From: CADCTM01 sp049671305
GTDB taxonomy: Bacteria; Cyanobacteriota; Cyanobacteriia; Cyanobacteriales; Coleofasciculaceae
Reading direction: 5' to 3'
Assembly (NCBI GenBank): GCA_049671305.1
Contig: JBATUR010000105.1
Location: 62,001 to 126,000 of the forward strand
DNA: 64,000 bases
The position numbers and the translations under genes were made by a program. A model generated the notes under the pieces. That model was not told where the DNA came from, searched no databases, and was given only the letters and a program-made list of their open reading frames with translations. Below are positions 63,669 to 64,000 of the stretch, piece after piece. Numbering within the stretch: position 1 is the stretch's first letter; every line of letters starts with the position of its first letter.

Positions 63669-64000
63669 TTGTCACACTCTACAAATACTCTGTTTAGCTT
63701 AATAACTTGCTTGGGTTAATGCCGTCTATCTCAAAACAGGCATTTACTGAAACTTGAAATAATACGAAGTCGTTATGAGTACAATAACAATAATAACGAC
63801 TTTAACTCAACCTTGCCAATATAAGGTTGAACTGTGGGCACCAGCAGGAATTGAGACAGTTAAACTAGAAGATAGCAACAGATATCAACAAATCAAGTAA
63901 CGTACTCTGTCACGGCAGTTGAGTTAAAGCAAGACGCACAAGGAAATAGGAATGAAAAACAGTTCCCAGATGAGGAAATGGATGGAACCTAAACCGCATA
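63669..64000. other. Right edge, no large gene seen
   Basis: About 330 bp. A 41-codon ATG frame (63775-63900) is present; see its own entry. The remainder shows no coding frame. Confidence 0.3.
63775..63900 (+). CDS. Short hypothetical ORF at the right edge
   Basis: A 41-codon frame from ATG, reading PCQYKVELWAPAGIETVKLED. The composition is protein-like, but it has no clear ribosome site and no known match; it may be a remnant. Confidence 0.3.
   Translation: MSTITIITTLTQPCQYKVELWAPAGIETVKLEDSNRYQQIK

Noticed and set aside
1..64000. tRNA, rRNA and CRISPR arrays
   Set aside because: I looked for TPsiC-arm sequences, rRNA landmarks and regularly spaced direct repeats on both strands and saw none; short tRNAs could still have been missed by eye.

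Overview
The window is chromosomal DNA of a cyanobacterium. It carries photosystem I genes, a photosynthetic-type NdhD, a carotenoid isomerase, a bacterial metallothionein, several cyanobacterial families of unknown function, and many GCGATCGC octamers (HIP1). No rRNA, tRNA, CRISPR array, complete insertion sequence or phage region was seen. The genus cannot be fixed from the sequence.

Region 1-10022, minus strand, is the most distinctive. It holds psaA, psaB, psaL, psaI, psaF and psaJ, followed by a four-domain response regulator and the start of a knotless phytochrome. This gene set and order match one arm of the far-red light photoacclimation (FaRLiP) cluster: psaA2-psaB2-psaL2-psaI2-psaF2-psaJ2-rfpB-rfpA. 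The products would rebuild photosystem I around far-red chlorophylls under phytochrome control. The other arm (rfpC, PSII and allophycocyanin paralogs) would lie left of the window. Hairpins with U-tracts divide the PSI genes into transcript segments.

Region 10454-23314 is mixed housekeeping and accessory DNA: glgP, a glutathionyl-hydroquinone reductase, a P-loop kinase, a nitroreductase, two Uma2 nucleases plus a third remnant, metH and a methyltransferase. Region 23547-27829 holds an NAD(P)H-type nitrite reductase (nirB-nirD) and a DAHP synthase gene. The DAHP synthase leader encodes a short peptide in which seven of eight consecutive residues are aromatic, followed by a terminator. This looks like a classical amino-acid attenuator.

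Region 28100-45963 has small cyanobacterial proteins, an orphan ribbon-helix-helix protein, murF, pth, a GAF/HD-GYP protein, ispE-rsmA, folB and ndhD. Region 46000-54400 has comB, crtH, upp, a YggT protein, a PD-(D/E)XK nuclease and aroE. A probable small RNA of about 70 nt, with a near-consensus promoter and its own terminator, lies upstream of crtH.

Region 54781-60613 has a zinc-ribbon Ser/Thr kinase, a CobW-like P-loop protein, an active and a degenerate metallophosphatase, debris of a Crp/Fnr regulator and of hemB, a His-rich COG0523 GTPase, and a metallothionein with an SmtB-type 12-2-12 operator. The last two suggest a zinc homeostasis locus. Region 60746-64000 has a PIG-V-like mannosyltransferase, a GT2 glycosyltransferase and an NADPH:FMN reductase. 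A palindromic intergenic repeat beginning with TCCCCGACTT occurs four times in the right-hand part of the window.
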